The notes: a model not told the origin generated them from the letters alone. 64,000 bases of DNA from Epiperipatus broadwayi (GCA_028023455.1 JAQFVV010006295.1:620001-684000), one strand, 5' to 3'. Positions 25,484 through 36,460 are shown, counted from the first letter of the stretch. Program-made: numbers and translations.

Positions 25484-25982
25484 ATACACTGGCTTCTCCT
25501 TTCTTGGAATCTTAGGAATCTCTCAGCTACTATGCCAGAGAAACCTGTTTGCCACCTTACTTTCCTTCCTTTTCCATTCCCCACTCCGAATTTTTCCCAT
25601 ACTCTTCTCTATCCTGCTCCACCCTACCATTTCCACAACATTATCTTTATCCATTCTATGACCTTTATAACTAAATCCCTCATCTTTTCCCAAACCAGTA
25701 TAAAAACCAAGAACTCCCTTTCTATATAATCAATAATTGTGATGTGATACACTATGACTTTTCCTTTCTCTGAGTCAGGAATCTCTCAGCTACTGTGCCC
25801 AGAGAAACCTGTTAGACAACTTTCCTTTCCATTCCCCACCCTAAGTTTTTCTCATATTCTCTATTCTGCTCCAACCCATTTCTACAACATTATTTTTGTT
25901 CACTCTATGGCCTTTATATCTAAATCCCTTATATTTTCCCAAACTCAGCATAAAAACCAAGAACCCACTTTCTGTATAATCA
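25484..25982 (-). repeat. Imperfect tandem duplication at LINE 3' end
   Basis: Copy a (25484-25732) and copy b (25747-25982) share their whole length, with words such as ggaatctctcagctact, agagaaacctgtt, ctacaacattat and cataaaaaccaagaac in the same order. They differ by about one base in eight and several small indels, so this is an old duplication, perhaps already present in the element's 3' untranslated region before insertion. Confidence 0.85.
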
Positions 25983-26721
25983 CTTTGTTTATTCTCCCAT
26001 AACTTTTATTTGTATGCTTTCTGCTTATAAGTATTTATATTCAATTAACAGATACCTAATATTTTCTCTTGTCTTTCTTACACAACTTGCAGACTAAATA
26101 TCCATATTTCTCCATTTATGTGTATCTTCCCTTGTTGCTAATGATCCTGTTTGAGCTTTAAACAGTAAACCGTCTTCCTGCTATTATCATAAATTAACTC
26201 ATACCCAATATCTCTAACTCTCTATCCATTAATGCATCTATTCTTTTATCTCATTTCTTGCCACTAGCACTCAACAATTCTCCTAACACAATAATCCCAC
26301 CTTTTGTGTAAATAAATATACTGACATAAAGTCTTTATCCAAATCTTCTGCAAACCATATTCTTGTTGCCTGTTCTTTACACATAACCTAATTAAATATT
26401 ATTTGGCTATTCTCTTATTGTCCACAAATTGCAATCTACTAAACATTTTCATTTTGCTTTCTGCCTCTCTCATATAAAAACTTGATCATCCCATTTCTCC
26501 TTGAATTGCCATTCTTACATTTACATCTAGTGCATGTCTTCATACCTCTCTTTGTACTTTTTCCAAGTAATCTAACATCCCTTTACTAACATATACATCT
26601 TTACCATAAGTTAACCTGCTAATACCACTCTCTTCTGTACAATTCTAGCTACATCATATTTATTATATGAAAATACTGTTAATTTCTTTATCAGTCATTT
26701 TTTTCTTTGCTTCATTGTCAA
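25983..26721 (-). pseudogene. LINE ORF2 C-terminal region remnant
   Basis: Read on the - strand, about 26610-26400 gives YGKDVYVSK, then LDYLEKVQREV, then a block with RMAIQGEMG and MREAES, and finally KMKMFSRLQFVDNKRIAK. This matches the region after the polymerase active site in many LINEs (Leu-Glu-x-Val-Gln-Arg, then Gly-Glu-Leu-Gly, then Arg-Leu..Phe). Stops are scattered through it. No FADD box lies between this and the RQECPMS block, so about 100-150 codons are missing. Confidence 0.65.
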
Positions 26722-26842
26722 GTGTTATTAGCCGAGAGGTCAGCGCAGCTGCTTGCAAGCAAGCAGTTGGTTGCAGACGGTTGTTGTGGGTTCGCTTCTC
26801 GGCCGATGCTATGACATATGAAAAAAAAACAAAAACAAAATA
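26722..26842 (+). mobile_element. tRNA-derived SINE (or tRNA-related insertion)
   Basis: Contains a perfect match to the RNA polymerase III A box (tagccgagagg, 26729-26739; consensus TRGYNNARNNG) and a good B box (ggttcgcttct, 26789-26799; 9 of 11), 49 bp apart, followed by an A-rich tail (26820-26841, A runs broken by C). The boxes are in the right order and the tail is in the right place for a SINE. The sequence does not fold into a clean cloverleaf (the gccgaga/tctcggc pairing overlaps the boxes), so it is not a functional tRNA gene. It interrupts the - strand LINE between its RQECPMS motif and its C-terminal region. Confidence 0.72.
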
Positions 26843-27035
26843 GATGACATAGGGCATTCTTGTCTTAGTCTCATTTCACTTCTAACTCTGACTGATTCTA
26901 TATTTCCTAATTGATAGGTATAATAACTGTTTTTGTACAATCTTTATAAGATCCACTAAAGCTCCATTCATTCCCAAATTTACTAAACTTACCTATAACC
27001 TATTTCTGTTTACTCTGTCATATGCTTTCTCTATA
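26843..27035 (-). pseudogene. LINE reverse transcriptase, palm segment A-B
   Basis: - strand reading from 27035: YIEKAYDRVNRNRL (A box with first catalytic Asp of the usual D-x-E-K-A-Y-D series replaced at the first position), then LVNLGMNGALVDLIK, then at 26864-26845 RQECPMS (B box; Glu instead of Gly). It joins, across the LTR insert 27036-28788, to a segment ending in QLYMVFI, so the insertion is exactly between MVFI and YIEKAYD. Confidence 0.75.
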
Positions 27036-28788
27036 TATATTATGACTGAACATCTTCAAACCCGGTCACAAGTGCAAAAGGTGGTCATCATCATATGTAT
27101 ATTATGACTATTAAATTTAGCGATGTTAAAGTTTAGTTTTTTTTAAATTTTTATTGCGAGGTTATGGTTGTTTAAATGTATATATCGGAGAACGTGGCGT
27201 CATGCTCTGTTGTTTCGAAATAGTTATGTATGTACGGGTTATGGATGTGTGCATGAATAGGTTTAACTGTTGTAGGGAAGAGATGAGGTTTTCTTTTGCT
27301 TGGTTGTTTTATGAGAAGCATAGAAATTGCGAGAACAATTAAATTTGAAAGGTGCTAAAAGCTTGCACATATCTCGATAAGAATCTGGTTGGGCAGAGAA
27401 CAAGGCAACAGGAAATAGAAAACCAGTGAACTTTCTAGAAAGATGGAGTGGGGTATAAAAGGAAAGGATCCAGAATGCTAGTCGTCTTGTCTCTGCAGAG
27501 AGTGAAATAGCAAAACATAGAGATATCGTTAATGCTGCAGAGAGTGATCTAATAATTTTATACCAAATTGCGGCAGAAATGTATTGGGCTCAAACCTTAT
27601 CCCCAACTAATTATATACTGCTACGATTGATAAAGAAAGAATAGACCTCATTGGATTGAAAGCTATCGCCATTATCAAACTTGTGAATCATCAACTTGCT
27701 GGAAACAGAGATCGGAAAAATAAAGAAGAAACCTCATGTGTTGTCATACATTTATCTGGATTCATATTAAACTGTAAATGTGTTTTATTCTACGAGCTTC
27801 CATGGGAAATGCAGGTAGTATAAACTTTTGTATTGATTTCAGTCTAAATTTCATAATGGATTCCCTCAACTTTCTGAACAAAATTCAAGTTAAGATATTG
27901 TGTAAGCTTGCATTTCATTAATAGTGACTATCACACCTTGAACTAAACTAATAGTCATAAAAAAAAATAACTAAAAACTTAATAAATAAAAAGAGAAGAA
28001 TTTCTTTTCAATCTCTTCTCAGCTTTTACATCTTACCTCAAATGTAGATTGCATATATGAATGCGTGCTATGTGTGTGTGTTAATCGAAACAGCAAAGCA
28101 TTAATTCAATTCCATGTATTAAAGAATTGTTCTTTCCTCATTTATATAAGGGTTTTATCAATTGATATTAATTTGTAAACTTCTAATAAATTTTATGTTA
28201 ACTATTAAAATCATGTGTGTAATATATTGTTATTTTGTTTTGTTTACTTGTAATCATTCATGAGGGTTTATATGTAGATGGATTCTCGATTAGTAAAGGG
28301 GTGCCTAAATACGAGGGTGATTATTTTCAACCCATATCTACTCCCAGCAATAATGCCACCTGACCTGAGTCTGAGCTAGTTGATAGTCAAACCTCTCTAG
28401 TTTATAGTTAGTTATTAATTTACTCATCATTAGTTTATCCTCTTCATGTAATTCTTATTTTATATAAGATTGATGCTTGGAATCTGCTAGATGTCCATAA
28501 ATACGCATTTTGAAAACTTTTTCTTTTTATTGTCATAGATTAGAATAATACATACGGGAGACGTAGGCATTTTGCGTATATTCTCATAAGTAATAGATTC
28601 GCATATATGTAGACGTGCGATAATAAATTATATACATGTCTACTGTTCTATAAGAAAAGGAAGGTTTTGTTATGATTTTTGTGTATATTCTCATAAGTAA
28701 TAGATTTGTATATATGCATACATGCAATAATAAATCTATATATATATATATGTCAACTGTTCTATAAGAAAAGGGAGGCTTTGTTACA
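27036..28788. mobile_element. Solo-LTR-like insert 1
   Basis: 1,753 bp inserted in the LINE polymerase A box. The right end is gttaca, followed by ctata (28789-28793); the left flank also ends in ctata (27031-27035), giving a 4-5 bp target-site duplication. The right end is CA, but the left end starts TA rather than TG. Contains a TATA-like tataaaagg at 27454 on the + strand and no coding frame. Several blocks match insert 2 in the same order: gggct-caaacc-tatcc at about 27578, atatactgctac at about 27612, ttggattgaaagc at about 27649, and atgggaaa..gta-tataaactttt at about 27802-27826. This supports one LTR family. Orientation is uncertain: the TATA favours +. Confidence 0.65.
28570..28788 (+). 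repeat. ~110 bp tandem duplication at right end of insert 1
   Basis: Two units (28570-28676 and 28677-28788) share gtatattctcataagtaatag, the run gataataaat/aataataaat, and ctgttctataagaaaagg. The second unit ends at the LTR terminus. The unit is absent from insert 2 at the corresponding place as far as I can see. Confidence 0.8.
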
Positions 28789-29906
28789 CTATAAAGACCA
28801 TATATAATTGTCTACCTTTATTCCTACTCATATCTGTAAATTGTATGACTACAAATAAACTATCTTCTATATGCCCATCTGATTGAAAACCTTGGATTCT
28901 CTCACTATTATTTTCTTCCATTCATTTTACCACTCTTCCAGCCACCATATATGCAAAAACTTTATATAACACTGATGTTACCACTATCAGTCATCAATTG
29001 TTTAACTTTTCTTTAAGTAGTAGCATTGTTCTTGTATTATTACAAGCTAGATGGAAATTCTCTCTTCTTTGCCATCTTATTAAAACATGACAATAGATTT
29101 AATTTTGTCCTGTTTCCTAAATTCACCATCATGTCTGCTGCCCATCTCTCTAAACCTCTTGCCTGTCCACCTTTCAATTTTTTCCCTGTCTCATTCAGTT
29201 CATTTTCTGTAAACCTAATATTTCCATTACTATATGCTTTTATGCTTGTTATCATCTATCCTTCACATCTAGCATATTTTTTTATATCCATTACATACTT
29301 ATTTAAGATTGTCTCTAATTCTTCTCTAGAGATATACTCTTTTTTCTCATCATCTAGTATATTTTTCCCCTACATTCCTTCTTTTAATATATTTCCAATT
29401 TTTTTTTTACTCACATCTCTTCCACTTTGATTAATATCCTCCAATCATTTACTATTTTAGTCTCTCTCTATAATTCTATATTTTAGCCAATTTCTTTTTT
29501 TTTTTAAATATTTTCCCATTTAATATTAATGTCTTTTACACTTTTTTTGTTTTTAATAGCACATTTATATTCTCTGCATGCTTTCCCCTCTCTTTCTCAC
29601 TTTTCTACTTTATTTTTCTGAACATTCTCACCTAAAACCCTATTTGCCACTTTTTCTATTTCCCACACCAAACCTTATATTCATCCCCAACAAATTCTTT
29701 CATAATTTCTTTTACTTTTATTATATATTTTTCTAATTTATTCTTATCATTTATTCTCCATCCCCATCTTTCACTATTGTTTCTACTTTTATTACCATTT
29801 TCCATCACATTACTAACCATTTCTATTATAAATTATGATCACCATTACATACTCTCTCTTCATTGTCAAACACTAATTTTCTGTACTTTATTCATTCACT
29901 CTTTTT
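28789..29906 (-). pseudogene. LINE endonuclease-reverse transcriptase junction and finger region
   Basis: - strand order: GDHNL (29843-29829; the conserved Asp-His of the endonuclease C-terminal motif, with Ser changed to Gly); a linker with RWGWRINDKNKLEKY at about 29770; then an open stretch 29255-29040 with ELNETGKKLKGGQARGLE (finger region, equal to the usual LKxGKAPGPDG series) and LLSCFNKMAKKREFP; and finally VTSVLYKVFAYMVAGRVVK (about 28985), QGFQSDG and QLYMVFI, ending at 28794. It directly continues into YIEKAYD at 27035 after removal of insert 1. The order and spacing agree with CR1/L2/RTE-type polymerases. Confidence 0.75.
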
Positions 29907-29910
29907 CTAC

Positions 29911-31638
29911 TGTGACAGGGTTGGATTCACACCCTGATGCACAAAAGGAAAATTTGTATACGCATATGTATATAGTTTTGATATTATTTAATTGTGTATA
30001 TTTGATTTTTTTTTTTTTAAGTTGGTAGGGAAAAAGTTAAAAAAAAATATGCAGGAAAAAAAAAGAGGGGGGGGGTATTTGTGCTCTTGTATTTTATTGA
30101 AATACGAGTATGTACATATATTTGCTGTGTGGATGGACGGATGAATGAGATTAAAAAAAAATATGTATAAATTTGATTTCAAAGATGGAAGCTAATGCAG
30201 CTCATTTTACAAAAACAAAAAGATATTTTAAATGAAGAAAAAAATTTAAAACTATAGATTGTTATCCGAAGAATTTAAAAAGAAAAACAAAGAAATAAAA
30301 AGTTGAAAGCAAATTACAGGTGGTCAACGGAATTGCCTAACCTTGATAGTAGAAAAAGGTGCTAACAACTTTTTGCTTTGTTTAAAGAGAAGCTGGACCT
30401 CAACACCACGTGGTAATGGAGAAGAATAAGAACTTTTTAGAAAAAAAAAAGTGGACAAAAAGAAAAATTCAATGTATAAAACCAGCTTTGAAGAAAATAA
30501 TTCTCAATGCGTGATCAAACATTAAAAATTTTGGAAAAGTAGACAAGGCATTTGTCAGCTATGAACATGTGGGGGTAAAGGCCTAAGCGTGCTTGGCTTT
30601 AAACCCCATCCTTGAAGAGACATATGCTGCTGTGATATGAAACAGGCACTGATATTGGAAGGAAGCCTATCCTGAAATATTTTAACCATGACGTAATCCG
30701 AAGTGAATCAAGACCAAGCCGTGAAATAAATTAGATTGAACATATAAGAAGTTACCTATTTTTATGCACCAGCTGAGCGAATTATTACCATTGCTTTCAT
30801 GTTTTCGTCGTTATCAATGGGGAAAAGTACTAGTGATATAAACTTTATTGTATATCTTTCTTTCATTCCCAATATACCCACATTCTCCGTATTATAATAA
30901 TTAGAGACATTTAGAAAGTGATCAATTGATGAACTCTGTCTGTAATTTTAAAATAATGTACAGTTAAATGGATTTGACATGATTATTTTTTGTCTTGTGA
31001 ATTTCTTTATTCATTTGTCAATCTGCATGGTGAGTGTGTATATATGCTTGTGTTTTATATATAAAATAAAAATATTTGAGCACAAATATTAGTATTTATG
31101 ATTTATTAATTATGTCTAGTATTAAAATTAATAGCAAGCTTATATATATATCCATGTTGATTACTTATTTTGATTTGTCTGCAGAGTGTAGAGAAGGGAG
31201 GTAAATTTAAATGAAATAGAAATGGTTAGTTCGAGTGAGTTCAGATTGGTTTATCGTCATCCCTCATATTTTCTCACGGTTCAATAACCATCTGCCTAAG
31301 GGCCAACTAGTGACAGGGCTTTATAATTATCCCTGATTGTATTACCTCTCTTCCAGCATAATTCCTATGAAAATAAGATTGGCGCATGTAAATTGATGTC
31401 CATAAATATGTTGGGCAAGAAATACAATCGGATCTTACAAATTGTTTGAAAGAAATATAAATTTCTATATTATCGAAAATCCAGAGGGTCAGATATTTAA
31501 ATAAAATTTTATTAATACCATAAGTTGGTTTATTCAAATTTATGCATACATTCATAGGTATGTGATATTCATTAAATAGGTAATTACATTATAATTGCAT
31601 AAGAGAAGCGATAGGGAGAAACAGCAAGGCTCATTACA
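29911..31638. mobile_element. Solo-LTR-like insert 2
   Basis: 1,728 bp starting tgtgacaggg and ending cattaca (TG..CA), flanked by ctac on both sides (29907-29910 and 31639-31642). It sits inside the LINE endonuclease between the IDYVLV and GDHNL motifs, which are normally within 30-50 residues of each other. A TATA-like tataaaacc lies at 30475. Its middle part shares ordered blocks with insert 1 (tggctttaaaccccatcc at about 30593, catatgctgctg at about 30621, ttggaaggaagcctatc at about 30653, atggggaaaagtactagtgatataaac at about 30817). The two are old, diverged members of one family; nothing coding is retained. The frames visible here look like chance. Confidence 0.7.
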
Positions 31639-32330
31639 CTACTAACACATAATCTATTGGGTGAAATGTATTATTTCTACACCATGTGTATTGTCCCTCA
31701 TAAATATATGATAAATTTCTATTGCTCAAATTTACTTGCTGTCAAAAATTTTTCAATTGCTATATATTCTTGTTATCCACGTAATCAATTTCTTCAATAT
31801 GTCCATTCATATCTCCTATAACCATTAAATCCCCCTCCCCCCTTTTTTTTGAAATTCTGTATATTCTTAACTAATCATTCATATATGCTACTATTCCACT
31901 CCATTATAGTTTGGCTATCTCCAGTGGCCATATACACTATAGTGAGCATTCACTCTTGTCTTCATAACCTTATCTCAAACCACAAATACAATATTTAAAG
32001 ATTTTTTGACATAGCTCCTATCCCAGCATATCTTTTTTCTTTTTCTTTTTTTATTTATATCCTTACATGCCAAGTCATTCAGTGTAGGTTCTTCTATTAT
32101 ATGTGTTTCCACTTTTGCTAATACCTCAAACTCTTCATTTTTAATTGCTTTGTTTAATTCCAGCCACTTTTCTGATCTCCTACCACATTGCATATTCAAA
32201 TATCCAATTTTAACAATTTCTTCTTTTCTTACTACCCTGTTATAAATTCTTTTGACTCTTTCTGTTTTATTACATTTGTAATTAGCTTCTTTATCATTAA
32301 TTTTACAGATCCATTCCTTTCCCACATCTA
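31639..32330 (-). pseudogene. LINE ORF2 AP-endonuclease N-terminal part
   Basis: The 116-codon frame 32325-31975 contains VKIGYLNMQCGRRSEKW (Asn of the first motif) and EFEVLAKVETHI (the metal-binding Glu-Thr motif). Further along in other frames come VIGDMNGHI (31822-31796; conserved Asp-Met-Asn in place of GDFN) and YTWCRNN..IDYVLV (about 31700-31645). The domain then stops at insert 2 and resumes at GDHNL. All four sequence motifs of the LINE AP-endonuclease are therefore present, though frameshifted. The domain would nick chromosomal DNA. Confidence 0.78.
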
Positions 32331-32459
32331 CATTTATATCTAATTCAACTAGTGTTTATTTCTTACAGCCCATCATTCTTCTTTTTTTTTTGTAAATACT
32401 GAAATTTAAAACCCTACCCCTATTTATACGTTCCCAAACTATAATATTTTTCATAAATC

Positions 32460-32960
32460 AAATCCCTAATGCCTCATTTCCTTGTTTTGCTAAGTGTAAT
32501 CCATCGTACTATATAACTCCCTCTTACTATTAAAAAAATCCCATACATCCACAAACATAATAAATTTTTGTCACGTAATTTTTTCAATCTTTCTTTTATG
32601 GAATATGCCCTATTTAACATACATCTATTGTCGAATCTTGATAGTAATCCAACTATTCCTACTCTTCCTTTAATGTTATTCAAATTACTAATCAATTCTT
32701 TGTACTCATCCATTTACTTTCTCCGATGGCTCTAACAAATTATTTGTTCCTACTTTGACATAAGCATCTATACTTTGTTTCTTTATCTTATCTGTAACAT
32801 ACCTTTTTTTTATTTTTCCTTGCAATTACATCTCCACATTCTCTAATTAGAGGGTCTCCTATCAGTATTGTCTGGATAGTTTGCTTCCCCTATTTCATCC
32901 ATAACAGTTTCTTTCACCTTCTGGATTTCTCATCTAGTTCTTCTTTATCATTTCTATTCA
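32460..32960 (-). pseudogene. LINE ORF1 SGNH/GDSL hydrolase domain
   Basis: Three SGNH-family blocks are readable on the - strand in the right order: block I ILIGDPLIRE (about 32868-32840; Pro replaces the catalytic Ser of GDS), block III VKVGTNNLLE (about 32759-32730; GTN) and block V YDGLHLAKQGNEAL (about 32510-32470; catalytic Asp and His kept). Between them 32713-32474 is open for 79 codons in a neighbouring frame (ISNLNNIKGRVGIVGLL, CMLNRAYSIKERL). SGNH esterases are known in ORF1 proteins of CR1, L2 and related LINEs. The Ser to Pro change and frame breaks mean it cannot act now. Confidence 0.75.
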
Positions 32961-33760
32961 TTAATTCCTTGATCTGCTCACACTTTCATCTCTAAAGATT
33001 TTAATTTTACATCTATATCCTTTACCTCTTCCTCTATCTTTTTCTTTGGCTAACTATCTCCATTGTACTACTTATTTTGTCATCATAACTCTTGTCACTC
33101 CACTAAATATATACTCTATTCTATCTAACTTAACTAGATTTTCCTCCATTTCTTCTGACTTTTTCTTTAAACTATCTACACTTAGAAATCATTTTTTCCA
33201 CATCTTTTATTACATTTATACGTAACCATGCACCTGTTGCGTTCTTCCTAGTCTTATTTAAGCATTTCAAATGGGAAATCACTCTACCAAAACATGCCTA
33301 ATTTCCTTCCGATCATTATATATACATGGTGGGATATAAATGCAATCCATATTTCCTTATTTTTCCATTCATCTACTCTATATTTAAATTTATGATTTTC
33401 TACTATTCTTCAAATCTCTTTATACAAAAGGAAAAAAAAAACCATTTTTTTAAAATGGCAATCAATAAACTTGTGCTTCCTAACCTTATATCCCAAACAT
33501 TATCCTCTTATCTTAAATGACTCTGTCTTAAATTGGAAAATTCTTTAATGGGAAATTTATTAAAAATTGACTAGTTTTAAAGTCTCCTTGCAGTAAACAC
33601 ACACAATTTTTTTATTTATTTTTAAAATGGGATATTTAATCATTTTCCAAACATTAGCAATATTTTTCCGATTTTTCCAAATCCAATTAAATCTCTCTCT
33701 TAGCACTCCAATTTTCTTTTTACTTCCACACACTAAGCAAATATTTTCCAGTAACAAAAT
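32961..33760 (-). pseudogene. LINE ORF1 N-terminal zinc-finger and coiled-coil region
   Basis: The 65-codon frame 33757-33560 has C-x2-C near its start (CLVCG) and C-x2-C near its end (CVYCKE), about 40 residues apart, the spacing of a zinc-binding module, followed by strings rich in Lys, Glu, Leu and Ile down to about 32960 in broken frames. Position, just upstream of the SGNH domain, fits the PHD-like finger plus coiled coil of CR1-type ORF1. The exact fold cannot be decided from four cysteines. Confidence 0.5.
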
Positions 33761-33823
33761 TTTCTTTCAGATGAAATTAAAAATATATAAACTTTAACTT
33801 ATCTTGCAGAGCAAATCAGCCAC

Positions 33824-33957
33824 GTCGGCACAGCAAGTTCATGTGGATTATGGCATCATGTGATTGTCGGCACAGCAAGTTCATGTATATGGATTATGGC
33901 ATCATGTGATTGTCGGCACAGCAAGTTCATGTATATGGATTATGGCATCATGTGATT
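33824..33957 (-). repeat. Three tandem 42-46 bp units at presumed LINE 5' end
   Basis: Units 33824-33865 (42 bp), 33866-33911 (46 bp) and 33912-33957 (46 bp). Units 2 and 3 are identical; unit 1 lacks a 4 bp tata-type word. Each contains gtcggcacagcaagttcatg and atggcatcatgtgatt. They lie immediately upstream of the LINE ORF1 remnant, where tandem promoter units occur in some LINEs. No internal promoter motif is proven. Confidence 0.8.
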
Positions 33958-36181
33958 TAATTGCGAACTAAAATATTAATGTTTTGTTTATAATTTTTTT
34001 TCACTATTTTTTTTGCTAGTGGATAGTTTAATCAATGGAGCTTTGATACAAAGGATATTACAGTCCCATTGTACAACTGTGTTCAACTTTGAAATCAACT
34101 CAAGTGAACAAATATTCTTTAGCTTTTGCATACAAGAAACTTTCAATACTATTTGTGATTTCTTTTTCTTTCTTTAATAAAAATATATTATTTTAGTTTT
34201 ATTTGTAAAGACAATAAAGTCAATACTTTGCCACTTATGTACTGAAGGTCTAACTTCTCCAGGTCCAATACATTTGTTTTAAATATAAAATTTTGAAATT
34301 CTTAAATTTATTGAGCTAAAGTTTTATAAAATTAATTTTTAAAAATTTTCAGAATTTTTATTTCTTTATCACCACTAACCAGGATTTCTTCTCAAATACT
34401 CAGCTGCAGCAATTTCATCCATAATTTCCATTGTATTTGAAATTAGTTAATAGGATGTCTCTTGAATAATTCTTATTCATTTTCTTTTTTTTTTTTTTAC
34501 AGTGCATCAGTTTCTGTACATCTCATCTGGTCCATAAGTATATTCTTTAATTTTACTTGCAATTTCAATGTCCTTTACTTTTATTTTCACTTTGATGGCA
34601 AATTGTATGTAATGGCTATGTTTTCACTTACTACTTTGTTGGCTAATTTTTGTTGCTTTACATATTCATAATCTCTGAGAGCTGTTTTGGTTCTGCCTTT
34701 ATTGGATTTGATGAATTCCACGACTGCTTTTAAATATAGTTAAATTTCTTCTAAAATAACTGAAACAATATTCCCCAATATGATCTTCAAATCTAAATAA
34801 GTAAAAATTAACTTTGGAGTTTTTTTAATTACCAAAATTTTTATTTATAGTTTTCAAACTAAACAACATAAATGTTTTTTTTTTTTAAAAATGTTGCTTT
34901 ATTTATTGCAGAGGAGAGTGAAATTTTTCCTTTAGGAATTTTTTTTTCCAAATATTTTTGGTGAGAAGTGTGATTTGAATAAAGTCTTCACATTGCTTTT
35001 CTATATCTCATATCTATAATAAGGAAAATCTTTTTAGTGGTGGTTATATGAATATAGACTGGTAATTATACTTCAAAGCAACTGAAGATATGTTCGTAAA
35101 ATCTATATCTTATCTAGATTGTTTGGCCAGTTTTTCACATGATATGATAATTAAATAGTGGATGTTTCATGCATTAATTGGAGCTGACATTTCTCCAGAT
35201 TTATTTGTATACAGTATACATAATATCATAGTAATTACATATGTTTAAAACTCAGAATTAATATAATATTAATGATTAGGTTAAGTGACTTTTTTAATAA
35301 TATTTTATCTAATCATTAATTTATTATAAAAAGTTATTTATTTAAGGATGTAATTTTTATAAATTATAAAAAATTAAAGTGGCACATTTGCTTTGGAAAA
35401 ATTTGCAGTTCTTTGATCTTTAAAAATGTAAAGCATTTATTTATAATATTTTTCTTAAAAAAGACAAAAGTTACAGATAAACAAGAAGACTTTTAGAAAA
35501 TGATTAGCAAGATGAGAAAATATTGAGGTAGAAATTAGTTTTTTTAATTTTAAAAAAGTAAAAGAAAGTTATTTCTTAGTTATTAATTGAATGAGAGGAA
35601 GAAAGAGACTGAGGGATACTGATATAGTTAGGTACTTATATTCCATTTCATAGTTATTTGATTCTTTTAAACATAGCATTGAGTCATGAAACACAATATT
35701 GGGAAAACTAATCTATAAATTTAAGATTCAGCATAATTTATATATGTAAAATATGTGTAGTCAAATATGTAAAAAATAGAACAGAAAAATATAAGAATGA
35801 AAAATTTATAAGCAATACAATAAATTCTTTTTATTTATATATAAATACTTTTTTATTGTTTAGAAATTAATCTAAAAATAAACTTTGTGTTCTTCATTTA
35901 TATCATTAAATTTTTTTTTTTTAATAAACAAATATAAAAATACACTTTGGGTTCTTCATTTATAACATTAAAATGTTTTTTTTTTTTGAATAAAGAAATG
36001 TAAAAAGAAACCATGTGATATTCATTGATAGTGTTTTATTATTATTTTTGTTCAGTTTTTTAAAATTAAATGTAAAACTAAACTTTACGTCCTTTCTTTA
36101 TACTTCATGAACTCAGAACAATACCCGTTTTTATCCTAAGAAAGTTTTTCACTACTGATTGTCACTACTTCTGTATATTAC
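33958..36181. other. A+T-rich DNA, nothing identified
   Basis: Mostly low-complexity A+T sequence with poly(T) runs. The two similar short stretches near 35870-35935 and 35936-35990 (aaactttg-gttcttcatttata-cattaaa) suggest a small local duplication of about 70 bp, with a third weaker one at about 36070. Confidence 0.5.
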
Positions 36182-36460
36182 ATGCTGAGACATGTTGATT
36201 CTTATCTTCATTGTCGAGAGTTAATGTGCATCTGGTTCACAATTATCCATGCACATGAATGGCCAGACTATAATGATCTCAATTCTAGGGAATTTAGATA
36301 TTCAACTATCAATCATCAAAAACATTATATTGATCCAGTGACTGGAGTGAATACACAGATGATTGACTGTTTATGGGTTCAAGCTCAATTCAAAATTTTC
36401 AAGAAGACAGTAGCAGCCTCATCTGGATCACATATGGCTCTGAATTCAGATCAAAGATAA
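36182..36460 (+). pseudogene. Merlin/ISXO2-like DDE transposase, C-terminal fragment
   Basis: A 92-codon open frame. Residues 17-30 read WFTIIHAHEWPDYNDL, where ISXO2-like (Merlin, IS1016) transposases have T-I-H-S/T-D-x-W-x-A-Y (second catalytic Asp, here His). Residues 40-65 read STINHQKHYIDPVTGVNTQMIDCLW, an excellent match to the family's V-N-H-S-x-x-F-V-D-P-x-T-G-x-H-T-Q-x-I-E-x-x-W block (third catalytic Glu replaced by Asp). The tail is unrelated. Known: this domain catalyses cut-and-paste transposition. The loss of acidic residues and absence of the N-terminal two-thirds mean it is dead. No terminal inverted repeats were found around it. Confidence 0.72.

Larger units (their letters stand above)
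25412..33957 (-). mobile_element. CR1/L2-like LINE with SGNH-type ORF1, split by three later insertions
   Basis: A decayed two-ORF non-LTR element on the - strand. From its 5' side (right): three 42-46 bp tandem units (33957-33824); ORF1 with C-x2-C pairs, a charged coiled-coil-like stretch and an SGNH/GDSL hydrolase; ORF2 with AP-endonuclease (32325-31639 and 29910-29800) and reverse transcriptase (29300-28794 and 27035-26844); a C-terminal region (26700-26400); and a duplicated 3' end (25982-25484). It is interrupted by a SINE (26722-26842) and two solo-LTR-like inserts (27036-28788, 29911-31638). Removing these mentally brings conserved motifs back to normal spacing, which is strong evidence that it is one element. 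A PHD/zinc-finger plus esterase ORF1 is known from CR1 and L2 groups, hence the clade call. The FADD part of the polymerase was not found, so there is also an internal deletion. Confidence 0.75.

Noticed and set aside
26729-26800. Functional tRNA gene
   Set aside because: A and B boxes are present but there is no coherent cloverleaf or anticodon stem; an A-rich tail and insertion into a LINE point to a SINE.
29026-29430. 134-codon + strand frame, very hydrophobic
   Set aside because: Antisense to the LINE finger region, whose - strand motifs are clear; its Phe/Ser/Leu richness is the complement of Lys/Glu/Arg codons.
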